A stretch of 64,000 nucleotides of DNA from Chytridium lagenaria. Its lineage: Eukaryota > Chytridiomycota > Chytridiomycetes > Chytridiales > Chytridiaceae. The notes under the pieces are model-generated. The model was not told the origin of the DNA. It did no database searches and was given only the letters and a program-made list of their open reading frames with translations. Shown one piece after another: positions 35,063 to 44,816 of this stretch (the stretch's first letter is position 1; the number at the start of each line of letters is the position of its first letter). Both the position numbers and the translations under genes were made by a program. The DNA is taken from contig JAHLKC010000176.1 of the NCBI GenBank assembly GCA_025449115.1, positions 1 to 64,000 on the forward strand, in the 5' to 3' direction.

Positions 35063-36085
35063 CTACAAAATCCCGTCTGTTCCAGCCTCTCCGTTAAAAA
35101 TCATCTTGTAATGTTTACGTTCAATGTTAGCTCTCCGGATCTCATCAGTGCCTCTGCGGAAATAACCATTCCATTTGCGAATAATCGTAATGTCAACATT
35201 GAGGTTGTAAACCATGTCTTGCAATAACGACGTCACGGCATTCCTCACGTATGTAATCCTCTTTGTGATATCAAGCTCTTCCAATTCAACCACTCTCGCC
35301 CATTCGTAATTATGGCGAAAGTTTTCAGAGTCATAATCCGTCAAGGTCTTATTGGCTAGGATGAGCGCTGCCAAAAAGTTCTCCTTGGACGCCTTGTGGC
35401 GGTCATCAATATCCATGGGCTCACTAAACGTAGCTCTGTTCTCGTCGGCTCTCGAGATATAGATCAATGCCACAATCAAAGTACTTAAAGGCATTTTTGT
35501 CCTTTCAAGAAGACGAGTCATGTAGTGACATAGAGACAAGAGAAGAGTTGGCGATGCTCTCTCTCCAGCAACAATGGGCGCTGCAAACACTAACCCATCC
35601 CTTTTGATGGAGTTTAAAAAGTATGAACCTTTAAAGGAACTAAGCCTCTTTGTAACATAGGGTAAAGTCAAGTAGGCGACGTGCTTATTGATCCTCACAC
35701 TCAGCTTTTCCTGAACCAAAGGTGAATATCTCGGGACTGGATCTTCTAAGTCTGACGAAGGTACATTTGACTTCCATGAGGACATAATCTCGTTGCGTAA
35801 AGCTTCTGCATTGTCGAAGTTCGCCTTGGATGATGAAGAAAAGGCAAAAGCTGTATTTGAAGCTCTGTTCCACCCATTAAATCCTGTGGCCACATCTTCC
35901 ATTCTATTTTCTCTGAACGCGAACATTGCCACATCCATAACTGTGTCGAGTGCCTCAGAGGTGTATGAATCTCTGCCGCTAGGGCCGACACGCACACCCT
36001 GTTCCTGGACATGGCCTTCAACCGTAAAACTTTCGCGACTGGCATTTGTCTGACTATCACTGTCATCCTCAGTGCAAATGCTCAT
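35063..36085 (-). CDS. PHO80-type cyclin family protein
   Basis: This is a long uninterrupted frame. A Ser/Asp-rich leader (MSICTEDDSDSQTNASRESF, ATG at 36085) is followed by the cyclin-like helices: LLLSLCHYMTRLLERTKMPL, LSTLIVALIYISRADENRAT, KENFLAALILANKTLTDYDS, FRHNYEWARVVELEELDITK and NVDITIIRKWNGYFRRGTDE. In fungi such cyclins partner a PHO85-like kinase or act in morphogenesis. The upstream coiled-coil frame stops at 36082, overlapping this start by ATGA. In a eukaryote that hints that a one-base error may separate two parts of a single protein. The cyclin call is good; the N-terminus is not settled. Confidence 0.75.
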   Translation of the reverse strand: MSICTEDDSDSQTNASRESFTVEGHVQEQGVRVGPSGRDSYTSEALDTVMDVAMFAFRENRMEDVATGFNGWNRASNTAFAFSSSSKANFDNAEALRNEIMSSWKSNVPSSDLEDPVPRYSPLVQEKLSVRINKHVAYLTLPYVTKRLSSFKGSYFLNSIKRDGLVFAAPIVAGERASPTLLLSLCHYMTRLLERTKMPLSTLIVALIYISRADENRATFSEPMDIDDRHKASKENFLAALILANKTLTDYDSENFRHNYEWARVVELEELDITKRITYVRNAVTSLLQDMVYNLNVDITIIRKWNGYFRRGTDEIRRANIERKHYKMIFNGEAGTDGIL

Positions 36086-37399
36086 GGCATCTGTGCCGTC
36101 CAAATCGATTCTCGTACGTTGGAAGGTCCCCGAGCATGCCGGGGCACATTGATTATGCTAAACATTTCTGAAAAGTAACCAAGTACGTTGGAGCTCGTTG
36201 CGAGACCATCTGCACTCTGCTTCATTTTTGTCCCCTTAGCCCGCTCAACTAGATCGTCTTCGTCCTCCTCCTTTGCCATGGCCAAATCCACTTTATCAGT
36301 CTCCGATAAGCTCGCACCTTCCTCAACTGCAGGATTTTCCACCCCGACTTCACTTTTATAGTTTGAAACAATTTCGACTTGAAGAGGGACGCCTTTTTCA
36401 CCATCCACGCGATCAGTATCGTCGACCTCGCCCATGGAGAGCTCGTATATTCCCTCTTCCAAGCACGAATCTCCCATAACTCCTTTCACAATCGAGTGGA
36501 AAACGGAGACGGACAAGGGACCGAATTCAGAACTCTCAGGCTCAAAGGAGATGCGTGTAGGTCGGTGAGTGCTATCTTCGCACTTAAAAAAGATACCGCA
36601 TCGACGGGCTTTTTCGCAACACAAGCTTGAACTTTCGAAAAGAAGGATAGGGTTAGGGTTAGGTGAAAGCAAGCTGTGAAAATAAATTATGTTTAAACAT
36701 ACCACATGTTTCCCATATATCCTCCTTCTTCCATGGCTGTCAAAACAGCAAGCACATGGTCCGTTGAAACTCTCGAAGTAAATGAAATGCATGGCTGATT
36801 TCGCATATCCTCAACTGCAAGAGCAATATGATGCGGTGACTATGTTCAACAATTAATATAGACAATGAAGATTGCGCAAACCTCTTTGTGATGTTTCTAG
36901 ATCCTCATTATTAGCCTTCATCGATGTTTTTTCCTCGATACATTTCTTAAGAGCCTTGAGGAAGGTTAGAAACAAACAATGGAACATATAAAGTAATCAA
37001 CGAACCTCAACATCGTTATCCTCAACGTCCTCCGCCATGCTCCCTTTGAGAAAACCAATAATAAACTTCTCCACGGACTTCAGAGTTTCTTAAGATCCTC
37101 GTGGCCCTGTAAAGCACTCCCGAAAGCATCTTTCTGTTCGCCCAAGTCTTCAAGATGCTCCCAGCCGTTTGCTTCATCTTTCAATAGGGAAAGAATCAGC
37201 ACGGAAGTGTTATATAAATTCCTTCTAGAGCTCACCTCATCCTCCTTCAGACTCCTCTCTTTGACCACTTCCTCTAGATCCTTCATCATTGTCTTCATTC
37301 CCGCAACTACAAAAAAACTAAGCATCCAACCGTCTTTTCCAACCGTCTATCAGGCAACTCACGCTTAACCGCCAAGGCCGACTCCATCGATATACTCAT
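36082..37399 (-). CDS. Coiled-coil protein of unknown family, directly upstream of the cyclin
   Basis: Start at 37399: MSISMESALAVK, then a GTGAGT intron. The next exon is a clear coiled coil (MKTMMKDLEEVVKERSLKED). After a frame change near 37080 come KSVEKFIIGFLKGSMAEDVE, LKKCIEEKTSMKANNEDLET, AVLTAMEEGGYMGNMW, and a long exon with a beta-rich part (GIFFKCEDSTHRPTRISFEP, GPLSVSVFHSIVKGVMGDSC) ending in an acidic tail. A coiled coil followed by a compact beta-rich domain occurs in several kinetochore subunits, but I cannot match one. It may be the N-terminal part of the cyclin if the break near 36085 is an error. Confidence 0.42.
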
Positions 37400-37989
37400 G
37401 ATACTGTCGAAAAGCTAACAAAATAGCGGAAGCGTTTTCGAGCTCTTAATCAAGGAAATGATTCAACGAAAGGAGGCAACCCGCCCATCGTCCATGTCCA
37501 GATTTTCATTATTACGCCAATGCTGATCCGTGCGACAACGGTGATTCCTTAATAGTGGGGGAATATGCACCGATTCGCTTATTTTGGAGGGGGATAGGTG
37601 GGAATGGTGATCCCTCCCACAAGGCCGAAGGGTTTGGGGACTGTGATGTTAAATATGTCAGCGGTTGTTTTCCTTTGTTGTTTTTGACAATTTCCGTTTT
37701 GGGTGATCTTTACAGGAATGTTTATCTTTATATGAATAATAAAAGCATCGAATATTTAAGGGCCTGGACAAACATTCTCTATTTTGACGTAGAGAGAATG
37801 GAGTGATCTTTCGCGTTAAAAGAAAAAAGACACGAATGTGCCGAAAGAATCCAAACACGTATATGTTTACATATGCAAAATACAAAAAAATATTAAAACA
37901 ACGCCAAAACATGTCGCATCCCAATAGCTTTTACAAAACTGTCCCTCCCTGCGTCCAGCGCAAGCTCCTTGGCCGGCTTTACAATCACC
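37400..37989. other. Intergenic region, no gene seen
   Basis: Between the RNase H2A stop and the coiled-coil gene start. Minus-strand frames at 37893-38084 look like a shifted continuation of the RNase H2A tail, so its real stop could lie slightly further down. Confidence 0.5.
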
Positions 37990-39335
37990 TCAAGTCTCTT
38001 TTTCCGGACTCGAAACTTCATCATCTGACGCGTCATCAGCTTTCCGCTTTCTAGAGCCTTTCGGTTCTTCAACCGGGATAGCATCCGCTTCCATCATCAC
38101 TGCATCTTCGTCCTTTTCTTCTTCCTCCTCCTCCGACAGCTCATCAACGACAGCGGGCGAGTCTTTGAAGAGTTTCTCTTGCTTCTTCCCTTTGGCGCCC
38201 TTTTTGTTAGATTCGTTGTCTTCCCCAGCCCTTACATAAAGATAATGTCGCGTAAATTGAAGAGAAACGGAGATCGTGAAACGTACCATATCACAGTGAC
38301 AGCATTCTTATCCAACCTCTGAACACATGTCGACCCAACTAAAACCTCACAACACTCGGGTACCCTAGCACCGGATGCATTGAATCCCTTAACCACTTTA
38401 TCGTCCTTGGATCTTCTCTCGTCAAACACAATCAAAATAGAGTCTGCATACCTCCGGGATACCCCGAACCAAACTCCCTCGAGATCTTCCCACTCTCATC
38501 CGCAAAACATCCAATTCTTCAACATATAATCCCTCGTGACTTTAGCGAACACACTCGCAGCACTGACAATAGGATACTTGGAGTCGGCTTTTTTCGAAAC
38601 GGTGATTTTGATGCCGGGGAGTTGCTTTTCGAGGTATTCTTGGTACTTGGATTCTTTGCCGACAGTGTCAACGTACATCTATGAAATATATCAACAAAAT
38701 AGCGGGCTGTAAGTATACCTCTGATATGGATATTCCCATGCTTTGAACATGTTTGACGAGCGCAACAGTTGTTTCGTGAGCCTGTTGGTTCAGTTGTATT
38801 TCGCCCTGAAACGTTATGTACCGACGTTTGATGTCCTCACCTTTTAAACATACCGGCGGATATATCTCGTGGACTTATAGCAGTGACAGCCCATCCGACC
38901 CACTCAGAATGCTGCGTGTTCATATGCGAAAATAACGTCTCGCGAAAATGATTCTGTAGCTTTTTTGAATCTATTAAAAAGTCAATAACGCATCGTCAAG
39001 TGAGTCTTACCGTCGACACCCAAGCTTTTCACTTCCTTTAATTTTGATTCGGGTACAAAGCCGACAGCATAGACCATCGGTCCTAATCTAATTAGAAGTG
39101 ATAAGGATGTGCTTAGTAAACCTAGAACTGGACCTCGACCTGCTTCATCGACACCCATGATGACTTTTTCAGAGTGGAAAGCTGTGCCTGTGGTTGTTGT
39201 GACGGAGCAGTGAGTCCATGTGTCTTCGTAGGATTCCCTTCTTTCAAGGAGGGTAATGACGTCTCCGGGAGTCTTGAGTGTTGGTTTGGTTGTAGCAACA
39301 TCCCCAGCTGATGGTTCAGTGGGCTGGACAACCAT
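37990..39335 (-). CDS. RNH201: Ribonuclease H2 catalytic subunit (RNase HII type)
   Basis: RNase H2 nicks RNA-DNA hybrids and removes single ribonucleotides from DNA. The start at 39335 ([18 protein letters not shown]) is followed by [14 protein letters not shown], which carries the first catalytic Asp-Glu. Later exons give [17 protein letters not shown], then [20 protein letters not shown] and the hallmark [20 protein letters not shown]. The C-terminal tail is long and charged ([35 protein letters not shown]), suggesting a nuclear signal. Introns are short; the exon after MYVDTVG contains a frame break near 38480. It is divergent from the sterol reductase gene. Confidence 0.93.
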
Positions 39336-39800
39336 GACTATTTGTTATAGAGTTTGACAATTCTAAGGTATATAGGTAACTGTTTTTTCGACTTTCAGCA
39401 TCTCTAAAGAAGAAACTCATATCAGTGGGCGGACGCAGCGTGTTTAGGCTGGTCAAAGTAGGTCATGACAGAAAAACTAAAGTCGTATAACTGCAGTTAT
39501 TTTGAAAGTTAAGTTGTAAGAGCTCTTCCCAGAGGTACACATGGGAGATGGCGCATCCTTTGCATTATACAACGTATCCGTTTGTGCGCGTAGTATTCGA
39601 CTGTGCTTTTCCGTTAATTCTTCATAGCATTATCAAGCAACCATCTTTTACCAAGGTTGTGTTGGGTGGAGATTCGGTGTCTTGAATATTTAAGAGATTC
39701 AATACTTTCACCATACAACGTTGCGTCCTTGTACTCGAAGGGTGATTTTAGCAAAATCATAATCCTGAGTTCACCCATTTTTTCTCTTGAACAAAAAATT
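39336..39800. promoter_or_regulatory. Divergent 5' region between RNase H2A and DHCR7 (presumed promoters)
   Basis: The position between two divergent starts implies a bidirectional promoter. AT-rich tracts are present but I see no specific element I can name. Confidence 0.4.
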
Positions 39801-42073
39801 ATGGCGCAACCTGACCAGCAGCTGAGACAGCGATTGGACTCTGCAAAAAAACCTCAGCACCGACAAGGTCGATGAGACCAAGGCTGCCACCGGAAATAAC
39901 GTCGAGTACCAGAAGGGAAAGACCTGGGGACGTGCACGGGGTGAGTATCGGATGCTGGGGTTTTTTGGTGGATTTCGGTTGGGGCTTGACTTGATATTGC
40001 TGTTGTGCATGCACGAGATGAGCTATCCCATCAATGGAGAATCATCCATGATGAATGCATGTGCTCGTCCGATGGAAAGTGGGCTGCGTTCGGCATGCTT
40101 GGCTGGAGATGATTTGGATTAACCCATTCAAGTTGACAGCGCAGACTCTTTCTCCATTCATATCACTAACCTATCTACTTTTGCATTGCTTCTGGATCCA
40201 CACAGACATTGGTTTAATCACCATCTTTATATCTTTCATGATCATGGCTTTCTGTCCCCTCCTTGTCATCTACTTTTGGCGAGCATGCGACACGTACAAG
40301 TGCAACCTCGTCGAACCCGTATTGCCTCTTGTCGACCTTGCCTCCAAAGGCGAGCTCACCGCTCCAGCTGTTTTGAAGTGGTTCACCGCCTTCCTTCCCA
40401 CCCCCACTCCCGGTAGGTGTTCTATTTTTTCTTTACGTTATTCCTATGCACCCCGCATATGGATCGCCGATCGGGAGGTGTAAAATGGGTCCACGGCCAC
40501 TCCAGCAAGCAATCTGGCATATGAATGCAGGCTCTTGATGCATCGATGGTGTCGCCGGCGACTGCGAATCTCTTGCACCGTACGAAGTGGAATGGAGCCA
40601 TTCCTGAAATCGGCCAATCATTTTTTTTTATTTTTTCGATGTCCAAAATGTCTGATGATTAACCTTTTTGTTTGTCCACAGAGGGGTTCATGCTATACTT
40701 TGGATGGTTGCTCTTCCAGGCTGCTCTCTACACCTTCCTTCCTGGCCCTATTGGTTACGGACAGAAAACTCCCGCTGGTCACACCCTCGAGTATGTTGTA
40801 AGTATTGTCCTGTGGCTTTCCTCTAGCGACGTATTTAACCTAAGTATTTGTTCACCATTTACATCTTACCAGGTTAACGGTCTCCTCGCCTGGTTCGTGA
40901 CCCATGTCCTCTACTTTGGTGCCTCCCTCGGACTCGGCCTCTTTGATGGAGCCCTCGTTCATGACCACTGGGGACCTCTGCTTGTCGCTGCCAACAGCTA
41001 CGGATACTTCCTCACCCTCTTCTCCTACATTAAGGCTCACACCTTCCCGTCCCATCCCGCCGACCGCAAATTCTCTGGTTCCGTCATCTACGATATATTT
41101 ATGGGTATCGAATTCAACCCCCGTTTCGGAAAGCTCTTTGACTTCAAGCTCTTCCACAACGGACGTCCCGGAATTGTCGCCTGGACCCTGATCAACGGGT
41201 CCTTTGCCATTGCCCAGTACCGTGAGATCGGTTACGTGACCAACTCCATGCTCCTCCTCAACTTCCTTCACGCTGTCTATGTTTTGGACTTTTTTAAGCA
41301 CGAGGACTGGTATCTCCGAACAATAGACATCTCGCACGATCACTGGGGTTTTTGTAAGTGACACGGTTTTTAGTTTATTTGCATATTTATTTATTTTTTT
41401 GTGACGCGGTTTTTAGTTTATTTGCACATTATTATCTATTTTTTTTCGGCTTGCGAAAGTTGCTAGGCTAACTATAATAAACTCAGACCTCGCATGGGGT
41501 GACTCGGTCTGGCTCCCCTACATGTACACCCTCCAATCCCACTTCCTCGTCCGCAACCCCATCGATCTCAGCTGGCCCTACTTCGGCCTCGTCATCAGTG
41601 TTGGTCTCTTTGGCTACTACATTTTCCGCGCCGTCAACAACCAAAGGATCTCGTCCGTCGCACTGATGGAAAGTGCACAATCTGGGGTCGTGCCGCCACC
41701 GTGATCCGCACTGAATTCGAGACCTCTGATGGCAAGATTCACCGATCCCTACTTCTCACTTCTGGATTCTGGGGAGTGTCGAGGCATTTTAACTACGTTG
41801 GAGATTTGTTGATTAGTTTGGCTATGTGTATGACTGTGGGGTTGAATATTTGTTGCCGTACTTTACATTATTACATGACGATTTTGCTTTTGCACCGAAT
41901 TGCGAGGGATGAGACAGGTGTCGTGGAAAGTACGGAAAGTACTGGGACATGTACTGCAAGGCTGTGCCTTACAAGGTAATTATATCTTTGTTTTTTTGGC
42001 GCTTTCATGTAAAAGTTCATTTTTAACCTCATATTTTCCCCGCCCTTTTTAGCTCCTCCCTTACATTTTCTAA
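39801..42073 (+). CDS. DHCR7: 7-dehydrocholesterol reductase family sterol Delta7-reductase
   Basis: This ER enzyme reduces the C7-C8 double bond of Delta5,7-sterols with NADPH. Start [16 protein letters not shown] at 39801; exon 1 continues [14 protein letters not shown] only after removing one base from an A7 run (39845-39851), and ends KGKTWGRAR. Exon 2: [40 protein letters not shown]. Then [20 protein letters not shown] and [20 protein letters not shown]. The diagnostic block is [55 protein letters not shown], then [19 protein letters not shown] and [20 protein letters not shown]. The last exon gives LLPYIF, stop 42073. The [20 protein letters not shown] block marks DHCR7, not the ERG24 or ERG4 relatives. 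Further one-base breaks occur near 41655, 41850 and 41920. Confidence 0.95.
41358..41446. repeat. 43-bp tandem duplication in a DHCR7 intron
   Basis: GTGACACGGTTTTTAGTTTA (41358) recurs as GTGACGCGGTTTTTAGTTTA (41401), and both continue TTTGCAYATT... into a T-run. The first copy overlaps the GTAAGTG donor, so the intron has been lengthened by duplication from its 5' end. Confidence 0.9.
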
Positions 42074-42501
42074 GGCGGATATTCGCACACTGGGCATGGT
42101 TTTCGCCCGCTTTTTATCTTCGTCAGTTCATTTAAAGGGTTGCTTTGCCCGTTAGTTTTGGACTTTTTTGCTGCGTGTTCTTTTTGACTTCTCCCTTTAA
42201 TAAATGTTGGCTTGCGATTGTTTTTCTGGTCGTGTTGATAGATGTCCTTTTTCTAACTGAAGGGCTCGAGGTATTCCATGAAGTTACCATTTCCCATTCA
42301 ATTTAAACTCAGAAATTTGTTGGTGTTGCTGGACATCCGCTCCGCTCCTCCACAGACAACGAGACCGTCTTCAGTATCCCATAAGAGCACATCATAACTT
42401 TCCTTCCTCCAAAGCATTCCAAGTTCATTCCATGGCCACTAGGTCCGAGAAATGGTGTCAACCCTCGAAAGTACCTATGATGGGACGATCTCGGCGTCAT
42501 C
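42074..42501. other. Intergenic region, no gene seen
   Basis: Between DHCR7 and the nucleoredoxin-like gene, both plus strand. The right end (from about 42300) may still hold the true 5' exon of the latter, since an in-frame TGA lies just before 42502. Confidence 0.5.
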
Positions 42502-43788
42502 ATGGATCCCTCATCGAATGAAGTTTCGCTAGAGGATCTTCCCAGGTTCCTCGGGTTGTATTTCGCAGCAGGATGGAGCGCTCGTGAGTCCTTCACTACT
42601 CAATTGAATGTTTCTCACTCTTCTTTAAAACAGCTGCCGCACTTTCACACCAAAGCTAGAATCATTGACCACCCCTACCGCCACTCCCTCACCATCATCC
42701 ACATGACCTCCGATGCCTCTCCCTTCCACACCGTCCGTCGAACTCCATCTCTCATCTCCTCTCACAATGCCGCCCGAAACCTTCTTGGACTTCCGTACAT
42801 TCCTGCATTGGTGATTGTTGATCGTGTTGAGCGGAGGGTTGTGACGAGCGGGTGTGCCGGCTTTGAATTTGAATGGACGCGAGGCGGTTCAGGAGTGGGT
42901 GAGGGGCGCAGGGGGATTTCGATGTGGGGTTTGTTGATGTGGAGGGCGGGGAGGGTTTCGGGGAGGATGCTAGGGATGGCGTTGTTGGCTTTAGCGCCTG
43001 TTTTTGTGAGTATCCCTCTAAGCCTGCTTTCTTTTTTCGCTACGCCTATTGTTATGACGGGTCTAACACAACACTATGCATCATGCTTTTATGACTTTTG
43101 GTCGACACTACAACTAACTTACTCGTTTTCCGCTTTATAACGCTTTAGGACCTCATCGGCATGGATGTTCGACCCCTCCGTCTCCGTCTGACCTCATCCG
43201 AATCCGCGGCGCCTACCCCATCTTCCCCATCTCCCGTCACCGAAGAAATCCCCGCCGTTAACGACGCCTCTGCCATCATCTCCATGATCGCCGACACCCC
43301 CTCCCACGATCCACTCCTTCTATTACTGTTACCTACACAGTAGAACCCACCAAACCTACCCCGGAGCCCTTACCTTTTACCCCGACAGAAACAGACCGAT
43401 CCACCATTGCCCAGACGTCAACCCTATCGCACCAGCCGCAGAATCCACCTTCCCTGATTTATTCACCGACGAACCTGCGCCGAAGACCTTTCCGCCTCTC
43501 TCCTCCTCTCCATTCCAGTTCCCTCCACCTCCCAAGAACTCCCCACCCCGACACAACCTCTCATCCCAACCGACATTCCGCTCCCCCTGTTCTCATCCAC
43601 TCAATCCTCGCCGAGATCGTTTTCAGTGGTGGAAGAGGGGTTGGTGTCGCTTCCTGTGAGTCGGCGGTCGTCAATTTCCGGGTGAGACGTCGGATTCGGA
43701 TGGGGAGACGAGGTTGGAGGACTCGATGGTGGTGTTGGGGAGGAGGGATTTGGCGGCTTCTGGGATTATGTTTAAGGCGAATCAGTGA
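42502..43788 (+). CDS. Nucleoredoxin-like thioredoxin-fold protein lacking the CxxC cysteines, with disordered tail
   Basis: Start MDPSSNEVSLEDLPRFLGLY at 42502, with a thioredoxin-like strand FLGLYFAAGWSA ending an exon. A GTGAGTCC...AACAG intron joins to PAAL. At the spot where nucleoredoxins have WCPPC this gives W-S-A-P-A, so both cysteines are absent. After a frame break comes HTKARIIDHPYRHSLTIIHM, a phrase like the second half of nucleoredoxin repeats, and AARNLLGLPYIPALVIVDRV, which fits the cis-Pro and the following strand. A hydrophobic segment (GMALLALAPVF) ends the exon. The second part is Pro/Ser/Thr-rich and disordered, ending GRRDLAASGIMFKANQ at 43788. The fold call rests on order of motifs, not on catalytic residues. 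Confidence 0.55.
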
Positions 43789-44816
43789 TTTCACGCGTAT
43801 CTTTTGAGCCACGCGTTTCTTCTTCCCCATCTATTTTTTTTTTTTAAGTATACTAGTGAACTGGTGTATGCTCATCAATCTTTTCTCCGTCCTCATTTTT
43901 TGTTCAGGAAACACCCACAAGTTTTTTTTTCAAAACCCTCATCCCCATTGTCCTCTTATTTGTAGCTTTCATCGAGGAAATAAAACGCATGGATTTCACT
44001 TCATTATATTTTATTTTGGGTACGGAATTTTGGGCATGGAGTGCTCTGGAGCTAAGTGTGGACGATTAGTAGGATGTCAGTAATTACACTCGTACTTTGT
44101 ATATTTATTTTCACTGTACATACCACGTAAAAAGAGCCGTTCAACCTTGATGGAGATCCTCCGACGCGAGAGCAGGGAATGTGACTGAGTTAGGAAGGGT
44201 TGTTTGTAATCTTATTTTCGCGTCGGAAACATCGAGGTTCAGTTAAAAAATGCACTGGCAGGAGTACGTTGACTAACTGACGTCGAGTGGAAGAAATACA
44301 CTAAAATTAATATTGTGAAGTGAGGTAAATGCATGTTTTCACGTGATGAACAAGATTAAGCTCTTCCTTCTGAAATTATATCGCTCTATTAAACTTTTCC
44401 TCTTTTTAGAAGAAAAATCCTTAGTCGAAAAGGGTCCCGTCCTTAGGTTCTCGTTCATCTTTACGCTTTGTACTTCCTCGATTCAAGGTCGAGCTCATTG
44501 TCTCTTGCCACACTAGTCGGTGATTGGGACAACATTACAAGAGGACATGGACCAAATTCATGGTAAACGCTATCGAGATAGAGACAGGAGCTGCTGGTTG
44601 GGTAAGCCCCATTTCTTTTGTTCGTTGGCTCCATCTTTCTCCATATGCTGGTATAGCAGGCTGAAATTCCCGTTGTTTTCGTTTTCCATTGTTGATCGTA
44701 GCAGAGAAGGACTCGACATAAGGCGTTGAGAATAGAGCTTAAAACACTTGGAAGTAAATTGCATTTACATCAGATACATCTCGTCTCGCTGCCTTTTTGT
44801 AAGAAGAACAGTCATC
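43789..44816. other. Intergenic region, about 1 kb, no gene seen
   Basis: 5' side of the RGS gene. Short upstream frames occur (44520-44729 region), including a small ATG frame at 44547 followed by a GT, so an untranslated first exon is possible. No conserved protein is seen. Confidence 0.5.

Noticed and set aside
36647..36663. ATAGGGTTAGGGTTAGGT, a telomere-like repeat
   Set aside because: Only about two and a half units. On the minus strand it falls at an intron end and in codons reading PNPNP of a coding exon; too short for an interstitial telomere.
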